Shown here one piece after another: positions 25,693 to 33,732 of a DNA stretch of 64,000 nt. Every line of letters begins with the position of its first letter. Position 1 is the first letter of the stretch. Position numbers and translations under genes: made by a program. The notes under the pieces were generated by a model that worked only from the letters and a program-made list of their open reading frames with translations, was not told the origin of the DNA and made no database searches. This DNA is from Mycobacterium marinum (GTDB lineage Bacteria; Actinomycetota; Actinomycetes; Mycobacteriales; Mycobacteriaceae): contig NZ_CP024190.1 of assembly GCF_003391395.1 (NCBI RefSeq), forward strand, positions 6,200,001 through 6,264,000, given 5' to 3'.

Positions 25693-28600
25693 ATGTCTTT
25701 TGTGTTTGCTAGCCCGGAGGTGTTGGGGGCCGCTGCCGCCCAGGCGGCGGTGATCGGCTCGGGTGTGCAGACCGCCGGGGCGTGGGCGGCGGGGCCGACC
25801 ACGGCGTTGGCGGGAGCATTGGGCGCCGATGAGGTGTCGGTGGCGGTGGCCCAGCTATTTGATGGTCATGGGCAGGCCTATCAGGCGATCAGCGCGCAGG
25901 CGGCGGTGTTTCATGGCCGGTTCGTCGCGGCATTGAATGCGGCCGCGGATTCCTATGCCGGGGCCGAGGCGGCGGGGGTATCGGTGTTGCAGAGCGCCGG
26001 CGCCGATGTGATGGGCGCCCTCAATGCCCCGACGATGGCCTGGTTGGGGCGCCCGCTTATCGGTGATGGCGCCAATGGGGTGGATGGCACCGGAGGCAAT
26101 GGCGGTGCCGGCGGCCTGTTGTGGGGCAATGGGGGTCGGGGCGGATCGGGAGCGGCCGGTCAGGCCGGGGGCCGTGGGGGTAGCGCCGGGTTGATCGGTA
26201 CCGGTGGTGCTGGCGGGGCCGGCGGGGCCTCCGCGAGCGGGGCCGGCGGTGTCGGGGGCGGCGGGGGCGCCGGCGGCTGGCTGTTCGGTGCTGGGGGCCA
26301 AGGCGGGACCGGCGGCAATGGCCTGACCACCGCCGGGGTGGGGGGTCATGGCGGCGGTACGGGGTTGTTCGGGGCCGGTGGGGCCGGTGGGGCCGGCGGC
26401 ATCTCGGGTACGGGTGTGGGCGGTGGCGGCGGTCATGGCGGTAACGGCGGCTGGGTAGCCGGCGACGGTGGGGCCGGCGGGGCCGGGGGCACCTCCAACA
26501 CTGGGGCCGGGGGCTCCGGTGGAGGCGCGGGCCGAGGCGGCTGGGTGTTCGGTGATGGCGGGGCCGGCGGGGCCGGCGGGGACGGCGCCACCGGCGCGGC
26601 GGGCGCCCAGGGTTTGACCGGACAAACCGGCCAGACCGGACACGACGGCGGGGCCGGCGGGGCGGGCGGGGCCGGTGGCCGAGGCGGCTGGCTGTTCAGT
26701 GCCGGCGGCGACGGTGGGGCCGGCGGGGCCGGCGGTGCCGGCGGTGCGGGCGGAGCCGGAGGCGCGGGCGCAACCGCGACGACCGCCGGGACCAGCGGCG
26801 GCAACGGCGGTAACGGCGGGGCCGGCGGGACCGGCGGTGATGGCGGTACGGGCGGAGCCGGCGGAGCCACCGGCTGGTTCGGCAGCACCGGGACAACCGG
26901 GGCCGGCGGTAACGGCGGCACCGGCGGTAACGGAGCGATCGCTGGCAACGGCGGCGCCGGCGCCAACGGTGATGGCCTCCACCTCGACGGCGGCAACGGC
27001 GGCAACGGCGGTAACCCCGGCGCCGGCGGCGCCGGCGGGACCGGCGGGACTGGTTCGCGCACCGGCGCCCACGGCCTGGCCGGCACCACCCCCACCACCA
27101 ACGCCGGCGACGGCGGGCGCGGCGGAGACGGCTACACCTCCACCGACCCCACCCTCAACGGCGGCAACGGCGGCAACGGCGGAAACGGCGGCGACTACGG
27201 CAACGGCGGCGCCGGCGGCAACGGCGGCAACGGCGCCACCGGCGCCCTCGGGACCGCGCCGCCCGCCGCTGGTGATCCCGGCGGCAACGGCGGCAACGGC
27301 AGCAACGGCGGCAACGGCGGAGCCGGCGGCACCGGCGGCCTGATCGCCGGTGACGGCGGGGCCGGCGGGCACGGCGGGGGCGGCGGGGGCGGCGGTAACG
27401 GGGCGGCCGGGGCCAACGGCACCAACGCCACCACCGCCGGCACCAACGGCGGAAACGCCGGAGCCGGCGGCAACGGCGGCAACGGCGGAACCGGCGGCAA
27501 CGGCGGCGCCGGCGGGGCCGCAACCCACGGCAGCGCGGGCGCCAACGGGGCCGGCGGGGCCGGCGGTAACGGCGGCGACGGCGCGATCGCCGGTGACGGC
27601 GGCACCGGCGCCACCGGTGACGCCACCCACCTCGACGGCGGCAACGGCGGCAACGGCGCCAACCCCGGCATCGGCGGACTCGGCGGGGCCGGCGGCACCG
27701 GCGGGGACGGCACCACCCCCGCCGCCCACGGCACCAACGGCACCACCCCCACCACCACCAACGGCAGCGGCGGACGCGGCGGAGACGGCTACACCTCCAC
27801 CGACCCCACCCTCAACGGCGGCAAAGGCGGCACCGGAGGCAACGGCGGCGACTACGGCAACGGCGGAAACGGCGGAAACGGCGGCAACGGCGCCACCGGC
27901 ACCACCGGCACCAACCCCACCCCCCACCCCGTCACCAGCACCGCCAACCCCGGAACCGACGCGTCCGGCAATCAAACCCTCTTCAACGGCGGCACCGGCG
28001 ACAACGGCGCCTACGCCGGCCAAGCAGGCGGCACCGGCGGCAACGGCTACGCCGACTTCGACCAGCCCTTCGGCGGTAACGGTGGCGACGGCGGCAGCGG
28101 CGGACCCGGCACCATCGGCGGCACCGGCGGAACAGGCGGCTACGCCGCAATCGCCGGCGGCTGGGGCGGTGACGGTGGGGCAGGCGGCGACGGCGGCGGC
28201 GCCGGCGGAAACGGCGGCAACGGCGGCCTCGGGTTAGGCACCTCCGTCTTACCCGGCCAGGGCGGCGAGGGCGGCAACGGCGGCAACGGCGGCAACGGCG
28301 GCGGCACCGGCGGAACAGGCGGCAACGGCGGAAACGGCTTTCACGGCCCTGGCGGCGCGGCCGGTGACGGCGGGACCGGCGGTATCGGCGCCACCGGAGG
28401 CGACGGCAGCAACGGCGGAGCAGGCGGGGCCGGCGGCACCGGCGGCCTCTACGGCGACGGCGGCAACGGCGGAACAGGCGGCACCGGCGGAAACGGCGGC
28501 ATCGGGGCTACCGGAGGCACCGGCGGAGACGGCGGCATTGGCGGGAGCAGCGAGGCAGGGGCGGCCGCAGTTGGCGGAGATGGCGGTGACGGCGGCACCG

Positions 28601-28932
28601 GAGGCACCGGCGGAAACGGCGGCAACGGCGGGGACGGCGGGGCCGCGGGCGCCGGTGGCACCTACGGACAATCCGGCACCAACGGCACCGGCGGAGACGC
28701 CGGCAACGGCGGCAGCGGAGGCGACGGCGGCACCGGCGGCAACGGCGGCGCCGGAGGCGAAACCCCCTCAACCCAAAGCCCCGACGGTCAGCCCGGGGCA
28801 ACCGGGGCGATGGGGGCTAGCGGCCAAGACGGCATCGCCGGCGCCACCCCCGGCACCGGCACCGGCGGACCCCCCGCCGGTGGACCCGACGGGAACGGGG
28901 GTGACGGCGGACCCGGCGTCCCTGGGCCCTAA
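25577..28932 (+). repeat. Copy 2 of the 3.3-kb tandem duplication
   Basis: This is the partner of 22141-25430 at an offset of 3436 bases at the start. The 27-bp insertion adds nine residues (SNTGAGGSG-type) to the PGRS region. Similarity is near complete up to about 27,890, then breaks down to family-level similarity. Confidence 0.85.
25693..28932 (+). CDS. PE_PGRS family protein (1079 aa), tandem copy 2
   Basis: The gene starts at ATG 25693 with the same GGGGAG ribosome-binding site as its twin. The PE domain and linker (WLGRPLIGDGANG) appear identical to those of the gene at 22257. The PGRS region has an extra nine residues near residue 267 and an independent final 350 residues, ending ATPGTGTGGPPAGG and GPGVPGP. 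The different 3' end means the two proteins would expose different repeats while sharing the same export and membrane-targeting part. No additional C-terminal domain is present. As with other PE_PGRS proteins, a molecular function cannot be stated. Confidence 0.9.
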   Translation: MSFVFASPEVLGAAAAQAAVIGSGVQTAGAWAAGPTTALAGALGADEVSVAVAQLFDGHGQAYQAISAQAAVFHGRFVAALNAAADSYAGAEAAGVSVLQSAGADVMGALNAPTMAWLGRPLIGDGANGVDGTGGNGGAGGLLWGNGGRGGSGAAGQAGGRGGSAGLIGTGGAGGAGGASASGAGGVGGGGGAGGWLFGAGGQGGTGGNGLTTAGVGGHGGGTGLFGAGGAGGAGGISGTGVGGGGGHGGNGGWVAGDGGAGGAGGTSNTGAGGSGGGAGRGGWVFGDGGAGGAGGDGATGAAGAQGLTGQTGQTGHDGGAGGAGGAGGRGGWLFSAGGDGGAGGAGGAGGAGGAGGAGATATTAGTSGGNGGNGGAGGTGGDGGTGGAGGATGWFGSTGTTGAGGNGGTGGNGAIAGNGGAGANGDGLHLDGGNGGNGGNPGAGGAGGTGGTGSRTGAHGLAGTTPTTNAGDGGRGGDGYTSTDPTLNGGNGGNGGNGGDYGNGGAGGNGGNGATGALGTAPPAAGDPGGNGGNGSNGGNGGAGGTGGLIAGDGGAGGHGGGGGGGGNGAAGANGTNATTAGTNGGNAGAGGNGGNGGTGGNGGAGGAATHGSAGANGAGGAGGNGGDGAIAGDGGTGATGDATHLDGGNGGNGANPGIGGLGGAGGTGGDGTTPAAHGTNGTTPTTTNGSGGRGGDGYTSTDPTLNGGKGGTGGNGGDYGNGGNGGNGGNGATGTTGTNPTPHPVTSTANPGTDASGNQTLFNGGTGDNGAYAGQAGGTGGNGYADFDQPFGGNGGDGGSGGPGTIGGTGGTGGYAAIAGGWGGDGGAGGDGGGAGGNGGNGGLGLGTSVLPGQGGEGGNGGNGGNGGGTGGTGGNGGNGFHGPGGAAGDGGTGGIGATGGDGSNGGAGGAGGTGGLYGDGGNGGTGGTGGNGGIGATGGTGGDGGIGGSSEAGAAAVGGDGGDGGTGGTGGNGGNGGDGGAAGAGGTYGQSGTNGTGGDAGNGGSGGDGGTGGNGGAGGETPSTQSPDGQPGATGAMGASGQDGIAGATPGTGTGGPPAGGPDGNGGDGGPGVPGP

Positions 28933-28973
28933 GTGGCGATGCCCTGCTCGTCCCGGGCCCGCCCAACCGCAGT

Positions 28974-28988
28974 GAGAATGCTATTCTC
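28974..28988. promoter_or_regulatory. Palindromic operator candidate for the 29015-33726 operon
   Basis: GAGAAT (28974-28979), a 3-base spacer and ATTCTC (28983-28988) form a perfect 15-base palindrome, 26 bases before the first start codon of the operon. TATTCT at 28982-28987 inside it fits the TANNNT consensus of a -10 box. This is the expected place for the TetR regulator encoded at 32155-32757 to bind. Confidence 0.6.
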
Positions 28989-29014
28989 CAAAATGAGAGT
29001 TTGGAGTGCGGCCG

Positions 29015-30067
29015 ATGGAGACCAAAGGCGGTACCTCGCTGAATGCGGCCGTTCTGGGGCGCTGGCTGGATAGCAGCCATGCGCCCGGCAGCGGCGAGGA
29101 GCCCCTGCTCGCGCAGCTAGAGGGCGGTTCGCAGAACACGCTGTACCTGGTGCGCCGCGGCGATCAGAGCATGGTGCTGCGCATGCCCGGCCCGGGTGCC
29201 GACGCGACCCGCATTGACGGCTTGCTGCGCGAGATCCGGCTGGTAAGGGCCCTGTCCGGCACCGACGTGCCGCACGCAGAACTGATCGCTGCCGACGAGA
29301 CCGGATCGGTGCTGGGCATGCCGTTCTACCTGATGAGGGCCATCGATGGATGGAGCCCGATGGACGGCGGGTGGCCCGCACCCTTCGACACCGACCTGCC
29401 AGCCCGCCGCGGGCTGGCGCTGCAACTCGTCGAAGGGGCGGCCAAACTGGGCCGGGTGGACTGGCGCGGCCAGGGCCTGGAAGGCTTCGGCCGCCCGGAC
29501 GGATTCCATGAGCGCCAGGTCGACCGGTGGCTGCACTTTCTCGCGGCCTACCAGGTGCGCGAACTGCCCGGGCTGGACGCGGCCTCGGACTGGTTGCGCC
29601 GCAACCGGCCGGCGCATTACACGCCGGGCATCATGCACGGCGACTACCAGTTCGCCAATGTCATGTTCGCCCACGGGGAACCCGCCCGACTGGCCGCGAT
29701 TGTGGACTGGGAGATGACCACGATCGGCGACCCGCTGCTGGATCTGGCCTGGTCACTGCTGGGCTATGACGGTGAAGAGCCGCGCGCCGACGGGTTCTAT
29801 CTGGACATGAGTGCCATGCCGAAGCGCAGCGAACTGCTCGAGCACTACGAGAAGGTCAGCGGGCTGTCCACCGACAACATCGACTACTACCTGGTGTTGG
29901 CGAACTGGAAACTGGGCATCGTGCTGGAGAAGACCTACGCCGCCGCCGTGCGCGCCGGGCCCCACACAGCCGGGGTGGATCCCAAGATCAAGGACGCGTT
30001 CGCTGCGATGATCCCCCGGCTGATCGCCACCGCCGCCGAGCTGGCCCGCGCAACCAAGGCGCGTTGA
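29015..30067 (+). CDS. APH-fold phosphotransferase, putative 4-hydroxyacyl-CoA kinase
   Basis: The 350-residue protein has a nucleotide-binding loop (EGGSQNTLYLV, about 37-47), the catalytic loop HGDYQFANVMF near residues 209-219, and the metal site DWEMTTIGDPLLD about 20 residues later. This is the APH branch that includes the kinase domain of ACAD10/ACAD11 and LvaA of the Pseudomonas levulinate pathway, enzymes that phosphorylate the hydroxyl of 4-hydroxyacyl-CoA. ATG 29015 is preferred over GTG 29006 because GGAG sits at the right distance before it. First gene of a five-gene operon with an SDR and an acyl-CoA dehydrogenase, which supports the substrate guess; this remains inference. Confidence 0.82.
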   Translation: METKGGTSLNAAVLGRWLDSSHAPGSGEEPLLAQLEGGSQNTLYLVRRGDQSMVLRMPGPGADATRIDGLLREIRLVRALSGTDVPHAELIAADETGSVLGMPFYLMRAIDGWSPMDGGWPAPFDTDLPARRGLALQLVEGAAKLGRVDWRGQGLEGFGRPDGFHERQVDRWLHFLAAYQVRELPGLDAASDWLRRNRPAHYTPGIMHGDYQFANVMFAHGEPARLAAIVDWEMTTIGDPLLDLAWSLLGYDGEEPRADGFYLDMSAMPKRSELLEHYEKVSGLSTDNIDYYLVLANWKLGIVLEKTYAAAVRAGPHTAGVDPKIKDAFAAMIPRLIATAAELARATKAR

Positions 30068-30068
30068 A

Positions 30069-30833
30069 ATGGGTTATGCCGACCAGCTTTTCGACCTCAC
30101 CGACCACGTTGTCCTGATCACCGGGGGCAGCCGCGGCCTGGGCCGGCAGATGGCCTTTGCGGCGGCACGCTGCGGCGCCGACGTGGTGATCGCCAGCCGC
30201 AACCTGGATAACTGCGTGGCCACCGCCACCGAGATCGAGTCCGAGACCGGGCGCTCCGCCCTGGCCTATCAAGTGCATGTGGGGCGCTGGGATCAGCTCG
30301 ACGGGCTGGTCGCGGCGTCCTACGAACGCTTCGGCAAGATCGACACACTGATCAACAACGCGGGCATGTCGCCGCTCTACGACAAGCTGAGCGACGTCAC
30401 CGAGAAGCTGTTCGATGCGGTGCTCAACCTCAACCTCAAGGGCCCGTTCCGGCTCTCGGCGTTGGTCGGTGAGCGGATGGTGGCCGCCGGCACAGGCTCC
30501 ATCATCAACGTGAGTTCGGCCGGTTCGCTGCGCCCGAGCGCCGACATCATTCCCTATGCCGCGGCAAAGGCCGGGCTCAACGCGATGACCGAGGGCCTGG
30601 CGCGGGCATTCGGACCGACGGTGCGCGTCAACACATTGATGGCCGGGCCGTTTCTGACCGATGTCAGCAAGGCCTGGAACCTCGAAGCGGCCACGCAGAA
30701 TCCATTCGGCCACCTAGCCCTGCGGCGCGCCGGAAACCCACCCGAAATCGTCGGAGCGGCATTGTTTCTGGCTTCTGACGCGTCCAGTTTCACCACCGGA
30801 TCGATCTTGCGCGCCGACGGCGGCATTCCCTGA
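30069..30833 (+). CDS. SDR-family oxidoreductase
   Basis: This 254-residue classical SDR has TGGSRGLG (18-25), NNAG (96-99), a catalytic serine in NVSS (about 150) and YAAAK (Y163, K167). The residue after the second beta strand (ASRNLDN) suggests NADP may be accepted, since an arginine follows the strand. The gene starts one base after the upstream stop. In the comparable Pseudomonas lva operon an SDR oxidises a hydroxyacyl-CoA; the same step is plausible here. Confidence 0.9.
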   Translation: MGYADQLFDLTDHVVLITGGSRGLGRQMAFAAARCGADVVIASRNLDNCVATATEIESETGRSALAYQVHVGRWDQLDGLVAASYERFGKIDTLINNAGMSPLYDKLSDVTEKLFDAVLNLNLKGPFRLSALVGERMVAAGTGSIINVSSAGSLRPSADIIPYAAAKAGLNAMTEGLARAFGPTVRVNTLMAGPFLTDVSKAWNLEAATQNPFGHLALRRAGNPPEIVGAALFLASDASSFTTGSILRADGGIP

Positions 30834-30850
30834 AAGACAGGAGCACGCGA

Positions 30851-32158
30851 ATGCCTTGGGACTTCTCCACCGAACCGGAGTTCGAGAAGAAGCTCGACTG
30901 GATCCGCGGGTTCGTGCGCGAGGAGGTGGAACCGCTCGAGGTGGTGTTCCCCGGCTGCGAGTTCCTGCCGCTCAACGATGAACGCCGCCGCGTCGTGGAT
31001 CCCCTCAAACAACGAGTTCGCGACGAAGGCTTGTGGGCCCCACATTTGGGTCCGGAACTCGGCGGGCAGGGCTTTGGCGCGGTGAAACTGACCCTGATCA
31101 ACGAGATCCTGGGACGCAGCCCCTGGGCTCCGATCGTGTTCGGCACCCAGGCACCCGACACCGGCAACGCGGAGATCATTGCGCGGTTTGGCACCCAGGA
31201 TCAAAAGGACCGCTACCTGCAGGGCTTGCTGTCCGGCGAGATCTTCTCCTGCTTCTCCATGACCGAGCCGCAGGGCGGTGCCGATCCGCGCGTCTTCACC
31301 ACCCGCGCCGTCCGCGACGGTGACGATTGGGTAATCAGCGGCCGCAAGTATTTCTCGTCCAACGCCTCGGTCGCATCGTTTTTCATCGTCGTCGCGATCA
31401 CCAATCCGGATGTGGCCGTTCACCACGGAGCGTCGACGTTCCTGGTCCCGGCTGGAACCAAGGGCTTGACCATCGAAGCCAACCACCACCTGGTCGGCGC
31501 CCTGCCACACGAACCGGGTCACTCCCTGGTGCACTACGACGACGTTCGAGTCGGTGCGGATGCGCTGCTCGGGGAACCGGGGCAGGGATTTCTGATCCTG
31601 CAAACCCGCCTGGCCGGTGGCCGGCTGCATCACGCGATGCGCTCCATCGGGGTGGCGCAGCGTGCGGTCGAGATGATGTCACGTCGAGCGAAAAGTCGAT
31701 TCACCCAGGGCAGTTCGCTGGCCGATAAGCAGTTGGTGCAAGCGTTCATCGCCGACTCCTACACCGAGCTGATGCCGTTCCGGCTGGCGGTGCTGCACGC
31801 GGCCTGGATGATCGACACCGCCGGCGAGCACGCGGCGCGCGCCGAGATCGGCGCCTGCAAGATCCTGGCATCCCAAGTGCTCAAATCGATTGGTCTGCGT
31901 GCCATCCAGGTGCACGGCGCGCTGGGCACCACCGATCAGCTACCGCTGGTCAGCGTGCTACTCGGCGGTGTTGCGCTGGGGCTGGCAGACGGCCCCACCG
32001 AAGCCCACAAGGTGAACCTGGCGCGGATGCTGCTGAAGAACTACGAGCCCGAAGACCCGCAGTGGCCCAGCGAATCACTGACCGTCCGGCAAGCGGCCGC
32101 CCGCGCCAAGTACGGCCAACTCGTCGACCGTGTTCCGGCCCTTCCCGATTCACCGTGA
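30851..32158 (+). CDS. Acyl-CoA dehydrogenase family protein, ACAD10/11-like
   Basis: The 435-residue protein has the FAD-containing acyl-CoA dehydrogenase fold. FSMTEPQGGADP (about 136-147) is the flavin-binding strand segment, YFSSNAS the beta-domain, and RLHHAMRSIGVAQRAVEMM the C-terminal helical domain. Near the C terminus the usual catalytic EGT-type motif is replaced by LADGPTEAHK (about 375-384), the form seen in ACAD10/ACAD11-type enzymes. In the 4-hydroxyacyl-CoA route such enzymes act on the phosphorylated intermediate rather than carrying out simple dehydrogenation. AGGAG lies just before ATG 30851. Adjacent kinase and SDR genes fit that pathway. Confidence 0.9.
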   Translation: MPWDFSTEPEFEKKLDWIRGFVREEVEPLEVVFPGCEFLPLNDERRRVVDPLKQRVRDEGLWAPHLGPELGGQGFGAVKLTLINEILGRSPWAPIVFGTQAPDTGNAEIIARFGTQDQKDRYLQGLLSGEIFSCFSMTEPQGGADPRVFTTRAVRDGDDWVISGRKYFSSNASVASFFIVVAITNPDVAVHHGASTFLVPAGTKGLTIEANHHLVGALPHEPGHSLVHYDDVRVGADALLGEPGQGFLILQTRLAGGRLHHAMRSIGVAQRAVEMMSRRAKSRFTQGSSLADKQLVQAFIADSYTELMPFRLAVLHAAWMIDTAGEHAARAEIGACKILASQVLKSIGLRAIQVHGALGTTDQLPLVSVLLGGVALGLADGPTEAHKVNLARMLLKNYEPEDPQWPSESLTVRQAAARAKYGQLVDRVPALPDSP

Positions 32159-32757
32159 GCGATCGAGTCACCGCCGCAGTCGAGCGCGCGCTCGATGACC
32201 GCCAGCGCGAGGCCACCGAGGAAGTGGAGCGCATTCTCGCCGCCGCGGTGCGGGTGATGGAACGCGCCGCTCCCGAACCTCCGCGGGTCAGCGACATCGT
32301 CGCCGAGGCCGGTTCGTCGAACAAGGCGTTCTATCGGTATTTCGCCGGCAAGGACGATCTGATCCTGGCCGTGATGGAGCGCGGTGTCGCCATTGTGGTG
32401 TCCTACCTGGAACATCAGATGGCCAAGGAGTCACGCCCGGACACCAAGATCGCGCGCTGGATCGAGGGCACGCTGGCCCAGGTTGCCGACCCACACCTGA
32501 TCAGCATGAGTCGCGCGGCCGCCGGGCAACTGTCGACTTGGCTTGCGACCGACCGGGAAATGCTGCGACCGCTGCGTGATCTACTCACCGCACCGGTGAC
32601 CGCACTGGGCAGCTCCGACGTGGATCGTGACGTCGAGGCGGTCTACGGTTGCACGGTTGCGACGATGCGCAGGTACGTGGGTTCGGCCGAGCGGCCCGGC
32701 CGAGACGACATCGAGCATCTCGTACGGTTCTGTCTGCTCGGGCTGGGGGTCAGTTGA
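32155..32757 (+). CDS. TetR-family transcriptional regulator
   Basis: This 200-residue regulator has a TetR helix-turn-helix around residues 25-70: RVSDIVAEAGSSNKAFYRYF, followed by AGKDDLI. The ligand-binding helical domain has no close match I recognise. GTG 32155 overlaps the dehydrogenase stop as GTGA, so the regulator is made together with the enzymes. It most likely represses its own operon by binding the GAGAAT-ATTCTC palindrome at 28974-28988 and responds to an acyl-CoA. Both points are inference from position. Confidence 0.88.
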   Translation: MSDRVTAAVERALDDRQREATEEVERILAAAVRVMERAAPEPPRVSDIVAEAGSSNKAFYRYFAGKDDLILAVMERGVAIVVSYLEHQMAKESRPDTKIARWIEGTLAQVADPHLISMSRAAAGQLSTWLATDREMLRPLRDLLTAPVTALGSSDVDRDVEAVYGCTVATMRRYVGSAERPGRDDIEHLVRFCLLGLGVS

Positions 32758-33726
32758 ATGCGCGCGATCGTCTGTAACGCCTACGGTCCACCGGAAGATC
32801 TGGTGCTAGACGAAGTTCCCGACCCCGTTCCCGCAACCGGTCAGGTGCTGGTGCGGGTTCGCGCCGCGGCGGTCAACTTTCCCGACGTGCTGTTCATCGC
32901 GGGCAAGTACCAGATCAAGATCCCACCCCCATTCATCCCCGGCAACGAGATCGCCGGCGAAGTCGTGAGCGTCGGCGGGGGCGTGACTCTGGTTCCGGGG
33001 CAACGCGTATTCGGCACGACATTCGGGGCGTTCGCCGAGTTGGCGCTGCTCGACGGGGCGGCGGCCGAACCCATCCCCGACGACGCCGACTTCGCGTCCG
33101 CCGCCGCGTTCGGCGTCACCTACCGCACCGCCTATCATGCGCTGCGCTCGGTAGCCCAAGTGTCGCAGGGCGATTGGGTCGTGGTGCTCGGCGCGGCAGG
33201 CGGTGTGGGCCTGGCCGCCGTCGATCTGGCGGTGGCGATGGGTGCCCGGGTGCTGGCAGCAGCATCCAGTCCGGAGAAGCTGGGTTTGTGCCGCCAGCGC
33301 GGCGCCGAGGCCGTCGTCGACTATGGCCAGGAGGACCTGAAGCTGCGAATCCGGGAACTGACCGGCGAGAGCGCCCGCGTCGTCCTCGATCCCGTCGGCG
33401 GATCGTACGCCGAACCCGCGCTGCGTGGCCTGGCCCGCGGGGGCATGTTCGTCACCCTGGGCTACGCGGCCGGATCCATTCCGGCCATTCCGCTCAACCT
33501 GGTGATGCTCAAGAACCTCACCATCCGCGGCATGGAGATCCGCACCTTCATGGGCGACTACCCCGACGAGTGCGCCCGCGATGTCGCAGAGCTGTCACAG
33601 ATGTTCGCCGCTGGAAAGATCCGGCCGCACATCGGCGCCCGCTTCCCATTGGCCGACACGCCTGCCGCGCTGCGCTACGTCGCCGAACGCAAGGTGCTGG
33701 GCAAGGTGGTGATCGACGTCGCGTGA
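32758..33726 (+). CDS. NADPH:quinone oxidoreductase / zinc-independent MDR-family protein
   Basis: The 322-residue protein is a medium-chain dehydrogenase/reductase of the quinone oxidoreductase type. It has the GroES-like N-terminal domain (AVNFPDVLFIAGKYQ, PGNEIAGEVVSVG) and a nucleotide-binding domain with GAAGGVGLAAVDLA near residues 145-158. The cysteine/histidine zinc ligands of alcohol dehydrogenases are missing. The start codon follows the TetR stop with no gap. It closes the operon; reduction of an enoyl-type or quinone intermediate is possible. Confidence 0.88.
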   Translation: MRAIVCNAYGPPEDLVLDEVPDPVPATGQVLVRVRAAAVNFPDVLFIAGKYQIKIPPPFIPGNEIAGEVVSVGGGVTLVPGQRVFGTTFGAFAELALLDGAAAEPIPDDADFASAAAFGVTYRTAYHALRSVAQVSQGDWVVVLGAAGGVGLAAVDLAVAMGARVLAAASSPEKLGLCRQRGAEAVVDYGQEDLKLRIRELTGESARVVLDPVGGSYAEPALRGLARGGMFVTLGYAAGSIPAIPLNLVMLKNLTIRGMEIRTFMGDYPDECARDVAELSQMFAAGKIRPHIGARFPLADTPAALRYVAERKVLGKVVIDVA

Positions 33727-33732
33727 TGGCCG

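Noticed and set aside
22419..25802. Very long antisense open frame (over 1,100 codons) opposite a PE_PGRS gene, with similar frames opposite the other PE_PGRS genes
   Set aside because: GGC/GGN-type repeats read backwards give GCC/NCC codons without stops, so such frames are expected by composition; the products are low-complexity Ala/Pro/Val strings with no start signals.
18809..28932. Dense short repeats suggesting a CRISPR array
   Set aside because: The repeats are in frame, of irregular length and code for Gly-Gly-X; there are no constant spacers, leader or cas genes.
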